This document shows, piece by piece, positions 60,851 through 64,000 of a stretch of DNA of 64,000 bases. This DNA is from CAZPNX01 sp964588285 (lineage in GTDB: Bacteria; Edwardsbacteria; AC1; EtOH8). The stretch spans positions 1 to 64,000 of the forward strand of contig CAZPNX010000001.1 of assembly GCA_964588285.1 (NCBI GenBank), read 5' to 3'. The notes beneath the pieces are model-generated. The model was given only the letters and a program-made list of their open reading frames with translations. It made no database searches and was not told where the DNA came from. The position numbers were made by a program, and so were the translations under genes. Every line of letters begins with the position of its first letter. Position 1 is the stretch's first letter.

Positions 60851-60890
60851 TAGTCAAGAGGGTGGGGCCGCGGTCCCACCCTCTTGACTA
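60851..60890. terminator. Long palindrome between convergent genes, bidirectional terminator
   Basis: TAGTCAAGAGGGTGGG (60851-60866) and CCCACCCTCTTGACTA (60875-60890) are perfect inverted copies around GCCGCGGT. It separates the antiporter gene from the convergent DUF3467 gene. No T-run is present, so it may stop transcription in both directions less sharply, or act as a processing site. Confidence 0.65.
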
Positions 60891-60908
60891 TGGGATGCCT
60901 AAAGAAGG

Positions 60909-61223
60909 CTATTTCTTGTTCGGGGGCTGGCCGTCGAACTTGAATCCCATGGCCTTCTCCTCCGGCCCGGGCACCTTGATGGTCCCGAACTGGGCCTCGA
61001 ACTTCTTGATGTTTTCCTCCAAGGCCATTAAAAACATCTTGGCGTGCTGTGGGGTGGTGACTATCCGGGCATGAACCTTGGCCTTGGGGACTCCAGGCAG
61101 CACCCGGGCAAAGTCGATGATGAACTCTGATGGGGAGTGGGTGATGAAGGCCAGGTTGGAGTAAACTCCCTCGGCCTCCTTCTCGCCGATCTCGATGTTC
61201 AGCTGCGGGGGCATGTTTTCCAT
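60909..61223 (-). CDS. DUF3467 protein
   Basis: 104 residues. The whole chain matches the DUF3467 pattern: IGEKEAEGVYSNLAFITHSP, then EFIIDFARVLPGVPKAKVHA and VTTPQHAKMFLMALEENIKK. Members are small, widespread, cytoplasmic proteins without assigned function. Its promoter is a perfect consensus, suggesting strong expression, and it has an AGAGGAAG ribosome-binding site. It is convergent with the antiporter gene and divergent from the Crp-like regulator. Confidence 0.9.
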   Translation of the reverse strand: MENMPPQLNIEIGEKEAEGVYSNLAFITHSPSEFIIDFARVLPGVPKAKVHARIVTTPQHAKMFLMALEENIKKFEAQFGTIKVPGPEEKAMGFKFDGQPPNKK

Positions 61224-61263
61224 TTAAGCTTCCTCTCGTAAAGCAGATTTCCCTTTGGCCATT

Positions 61264-61292
61264 ATTATAGGCCAGTCGGAGCCATATGTCAA
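61264..61292 (-). promoter_or_regulatory. Consensus sigma-70 promoter of the DUF3467 gene
   Basis: On the minus strand TTGACA (61292-61287), 17 bases, TATAAT (61269-61264): an exact consensus in both boxes with ideal spacing. Confidence 0.85.
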
Positions 61293-61335
61293 GCGATGTA
61301 AAATGATTACCGTTTGCGCCTTCCTCTCTTTATCC

Positions 61336-61364
61336 TTGAAATAATGTCCAACTCGTGTTATACT
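61336..61364 (+). promoter_or_regulatory. Predicted promoter of the Crp/Fnr-like gene
   Basis: TTGAAA (61336-61341), 17 bases, TATACT (61359-61364), 52 bases before the start codon. It is divergent from the DUF3467 promoter, with about 40 bases between the two -35 boxes where a regulator could touch both. Confidence 0.7.
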
Positions 61365-61415
61365 AAATCTGAATTTTAAGGAAAGAACCGTAGAATCATA
61401 TAAGAAAGCATAGCC

Positions 61416-62051
61416 ATGGCTGGACAGGAATTCGAAAAAACACTAAAGCCCGGCGAGGTACTCTTTAAGCAGGGCGATCCCGGCAACGAGATGTTCCTTA
61501 TCCGCTCCGGCAAGATCAAGATAACCCGAAGCGCCGGCGGACAGGAGAAGACCTTGGCGGTGCTCAAGGAGGGGGACTTTTTCGGGGAGATGGCGGTCAT
61601 CGACGGCAGCCCCCGGTCGGCCACGGCTTCGGCCGCCGAGGAAGTCAAACTGCTGATCATTGACCGGGAGGCCTTCAAGGCCCACCTCAAGAGCAATCCC
61701 ATGATCGAATACGTACTGGAAACCATGGCCCGCCGTCTGAGGGATACCAACAAGATGGTGGAGTTCCTGATGATCCGCGACGAGCTGCGGCGGGTGGTCT
61801 CGCTGCTGGTGAACATGGCCAACGAACGCGGCGCCCAGACTCCGGAAGGCATCATCGTCGATTTCCCTTACGACTACAACGCTCTAGGTGACATGGTTGG
61901 CATCGAGGGCGCCAAGGTGGAGGAGATCGTCAAAAAGCTGGTAGATCTGAAGCTGGTGAGGATTTCGGACCGGAAACTGGTCATTCCCAGTCTGGCCAAC
62001 ATCGACGAGTACCTGCGGTTCATAACCCTCAAGGAGAAGTTCGGGGCCTAA
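61416..62051 (+). CDS. Crp/Fnr family transcriptional regulator
   Basis: 211 residues. N-terminal cyclic-nucleotide-binding beta-roll (about 1-120): LKPGEVLFKQGDPGNEMFLI and EGDFFGEMAVIDGSPRSATA, where the FGEMA-x-PRSA pattern is the phosphate-binding cassette of cAMP/cGMP binders. The C-terminal winged helix (about 150-211) contains DYNALGDMVGIEGAKVEEIVKK. No cysteine cluster of the FNR type is visible, so a nucleotide effector is more likely than an iron-sulphur cluster. Target genes cannot be deduced. Confidence 0.9.
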   Translation: MAGQEFEKTLKPGEVLFKQGDPGNEMFLIRSGKIKITRSAGGQEKTLAVLKEGDFFGEMAVIDGSPRSATASAAEEVKLLIIDREAFKAHLKSNPMIEYVLETMARRLRDTNKMVEFLMIRDELRRVVSLLVNMANERGAQTPEGIIVDFPYDYNALGDMVGIEGAKVEEIVKKLVDLKLVRISDRKLVIPSLANIDEYLRFITLKEKFGA

Positions 62052-62063
62052 GGCCCATCACCC

Positions 62064-62140
62064 GTCATCCTGGGGTCTCTTCTCGCCTTGCAAGCTGAAG
62101 GATGACGTGAACGCGTTAGAGTCACCCTTCAGCCCGTAGG
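62064..62140 (+). repeat. Dispersed palindromic repeat between the Crp-like gene and purB
   Basis: GTCATCCT (62064-62071) pairs with AGGATGAC (62099-62106), followed by GTCACCCTTCAGCCCGTAGG. The same words occur in the pilT-pilC gap (42217-42320), which identifies a genome-wide intergenic repeat. Confidence 0.6.
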
Positions 62141-62186
62141 GCAGGAGCACCAACATCAAGGCGACAATTGTAGATAGTATGAATCG

Positions 62187-63479
62187 ATGATCGAACGCTA
62201 CACCCGGCCCCGGATGGGGGCCATCTGGTCGGAACAGCACAAGTTTGACACTTGGCTGCGTATCGAGCTTTTAGCCTGCCAGGCCCAGCACCGGCTGGGT
62301 CGAATCCCGGACGGAGACCTCAAGGCCATCGAGGAGAAGGCCGGGTTCGACATCGAACGCATAAGCGAAATTGAAAACGAAGTCCAGCACGACGTCATTG
62401 CCTTCCTGACGGCAGTGGGGGAGAGAGTAGGGCCTTCATCTCGATACATCCACCTGGGCATGACATCGTCCGACGTCTTGGACACGGCCTGGGGGGTGCT
62501 GATGAAAGAGGCCGGTGAAGAGCTTCTTTCCGGACTGGACAGGCTGGCCCAGGCTTTAAGGGAGCGGGCCGTCGAGCACAAATACACCGCCATGATGGGC
62601 CGAAGCCACGGGGTGCACGCCGAGCCCACCACCTTCGGATTGAAGCTGGCCCTGTGGTGGCAGGAATGCCTCCGCCAACGGGAACGTCTGAAAAGGTCGG
62701 TGGAATCGGTTTCCTGCGGCAAAATATCAGGGGCGGTGGGGACTTTCGCCCATATCGATCCCTCGGTGGAGGAATACGTCTGCCGGGAGCTGGGGCTGAC
62801 CCCGGAGCCGGTATCCACCCAGGTGGTGCAGCGGGACCGTCACGCCGAATTCCTCTGCTCTTTGGCCCTTTGCGCCGCCTCCCTCGAGAAGATGGCCTTG
62901 GAGATCCGCCACCTGCAGCGCACCGAGGTGCGCGAGGCCGAGGAGCCTTTCTCCGCCGGGCAGAAGGGTTCATCGGCCATGCCCCACAAACGCAATCCCA
63001 TCGTCTGCGAGCGGCTGTGCGGCCTGGCCAGGCTGGTGAGGGCCAACGCTGTGGCCGGCCTGGAGAACGTGGCTCTGTGGCACGAACGCGACATTTCCCA
63101 CTCCTCGGCCGAGCGAGTGATAATACCCGACAGCACCATCATCCTGGACTACATGCTGAACAAGGCTGTCTGGCTGGTGCAGGGGCTGCGGGTCTATCCG
63201 GAGCGGATGAAAGCCAACCTCGAGTCCTCAGGGGGACTTTTCCACTCCCAAGCCCTATTGCTGGCTTTGGTGGGTTCCGGGCTTTCCCGCGAGGAGGCCT
63301 ATGCCGTTGTCCAGAAAAACTCAATGGAGGTCTGGGAAAAGGGCGGCTCGCTCCGCCAATTGGCCGGCAGCGATCCTTTGATCTCCCAGAGGCTTTCTTC
63401 CCAGCAACTTGACGTCGTTTTCGACCTGGGACGTTACCTCGACAAGGTGGACTACATTTTCCAGCGGATCGGATTGTAA
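62187..63479 (+). CDS. purB: Adenylosuccinate lyase
   Basis: 430 residues of the fumarase/aspartase superfamily. The signature loop GSSAMPHKRNPIVCERLCG, the HDVIAFLTAVGERVG region with the conserved His, and MMGRSHGVHAEPTTFGLKLA with the catalytic His are all present. It acts twice in purine synthesis, on SAICAR and on adenylosuccinate. The start ATCGATG ATG is preceded by only a weak ribosome-binding site. It is followed after 18 bases by a GAF-domain gene. Confidence 0.95.
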   Translation: MIERYTRPRMGAIWSEQHKFDTWLRIELLACQAQHRLGRIPDGDLKAIEEKAGFDIERISEIENEVQHDVIAFLTAVGERVGPSSRYIHLGMTSSDVLDTAWGVLMKEAGEELLSGLDRLAQALRERAVEHKYTAMMGRSHGVHAEPTTFGLKLALWWQECLRQRERLKRSVESVSCGKISGAVGTFAHIDPSVEEYVCRELGLTPEPVSTQVVQRDRHAEFLCSLALCAASLEKMALEIRHLQRTEVREAEEPFSAGQKGSSAMPHKRNPIVCERLCGLARLVRANAVAGLENVALWHERDISHSSAERVIIPDSTIILDYMLNKAVWLVQGLRVYPERMKANLESSGGLFHSQALLLALVGSGLSREEAYAVVQKNSMEVWEKGGSLRQLAGSDPLISQRLSSQQLDVVFDLGRYLDKVDYIFQRIGL

Positions 63480-63497
63480 ATAAAGGGAGGATCCGGC

Positions 63498-64000
63498 ATG
63501 ACCATGCTTTTCATTGTGGCCGCCGCGGCCGCGGTGATATTCTTTATCTCCTTTTTGGTGACCAGTAGCAAGGCGGCCAAACTGGCCCTCGAGAACAAGG
63601 CCAGGGAGGAGGAGGCGGCCCGCTTCCGTCTGGAGGAGCGGCGGCTAAAGGAGATGGCCACCAACCTCAAGTGTAGCTTGAGCAATCTGGAGAAGGAAAG
63701 CCACGAGCGTTCCCATGCCTTCATGGTGCTGCTGGAACTGGCCCGAACCCTGGGCGGCAAGGTTGAGCAGGAAAAACTTCCCCAATTGCTCATCCGCATC
63801 GCCCAACAGCTGTTCGATGCCGAGGAGTTGGCTTTCTTCCGCTATAACGAGGGGCGTCAGGATCTGGTGGTCTTCACCTCCATCGGCATTGCCCCCGAGA
63901 CGGCCAACAACCTTATCGTCAAGGTGGGTGACGGCTACGTGGGGCACACCGCCGCCAAGCGGGTGACCATGACCAAGGAGGATTTCCAGCTGGAAAGCAA
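63498..64000 (+). CDS. Membrane-anchored GAF-domain sensor protein, 3' truncated by the window
   Basis: The frame is open to the end of the window, 167 complete codons. It starts at ATG 63498 with AAAGGGAGGA as ribosome-binding site. Residues 3-22 (LFIVAAAAAVIFFISFLVT) are a membrane anchor, residues ~27-70 a charged coiled coil rich in Glu, Arg and Lys, and from about 75 a GAF domain begins (ELARTLGGKVEQEKLPQLLI, then VVFTSIGIAPETANN and VGDGYVGHTAA). The missing C-terminus probably holds the output domain, for instance a GGDEF or histidine-kinase domain. Confidence 0.8.
   Translation, partial: MTMLFIVAAAAAVIFFISFLVTSSKAAKLALENKAREEEAARFRLEERRLKEMATNLKCSLSNLEKESHERSHAFMVLLELARTLGGKVEQEKLPQLLIRIAQQLFDAEELAFFRYNEGRQDLVVFTSIGIAPETANNLIVKVGDGYVGHTAAKRVTMTKEDFQLES

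Overview
This 64 kb window looks like a chromosomal segment of a Gram-negative (diderm) bacterium, probably from a lineage of the FCB group or a related candidate phylum. The evidence is a full-length SprA/Sov-type outer-membrane translocon protein (29301-34922), LptF/LptG lipopolysaccharide export permeases, two heptosyltransferase-like GT9 enzymes and a type IV pilus locus. No phylogenetic marker was analysed, so the placement is an inference. Coding density is high, base composition is fairly GC-rich, and I see no IS element, prophage, CRISPR array or rRNA.

Layout. (1) 1-23919: about 20 genes on the plus strand, most overlapping or separated by a few bases, forming one surface-glycan operon. 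It holds a radical SAM enzyme, a GT2 and several GT4 glycosyltransferases, two different initiating phosphoglycosyl transferases, a Wzz-like protein, a Wzx-like flippase, two O-antigen ligase/polymerase-like proteins, an asparagine-synthase-like amidotransferase, and a sugar-nucleotide block (4,6-dehydratase, aminotransferase, acetyltransferase, phosphohexose isomerase, nucleotidyltransferase). (2) 24036-26539: metK and ahcY of the SAM cycle, followed by a candidate structured RNA. (3) 26802-29121 (minus): lptG and lptF. (4) 29301-35441: sprA and a ComEA-like helix-hairpin-helix protein. (5) 35550-48501: type IV pilus locus with three tandem PilB-like ATPases, PilT, PilC, a membrane-bound sigma-54 activator that looks like PilS fused to PilR without kinase or receiver, a pilin under a -24/-12 promoter, a small lipoprotein, and a HAMP-prepilin chimera. 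(6) 48555-51800: ABC transporter ATPase and permease separated by a DUF559 cassette, then an anchored TPR-like protein. (7) 51952-59378: topA, two tRNA-modification genes, a membrane protein and two GT9 genes. (8) 59440-60828: tRNA-Gly, a fluoride (crcB-type) riboswitch with its terminator, and a CPA2-type antiporter. (9) 60909-64000: DUF3467 protein, Crp/Fnr regulator, purB and a truncated GAF-domain sensor.

How the parts fit. Region 1 probably builds, flips and polymerises a surface polysaccharide; lptFG and the GT9 enzymes serve the LPS-containing outer membrane in which SprA would sit. The pilus locus appears to carry its own regulation: the membrane-bound activator next to pilA probably acts on the -24/-12 promoter, perhaps through a 14-bp inverted repeat about 150 bp upstream. 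The items I would look at first are the HAMP-prepilin fusion, the one-protein PilS/PilR-like regulator, the fluoride riboswitch in front of an antiporter and directly behind a tRNA, the third divergent PilB, and the 22-bp-stem RNA after ahcY.
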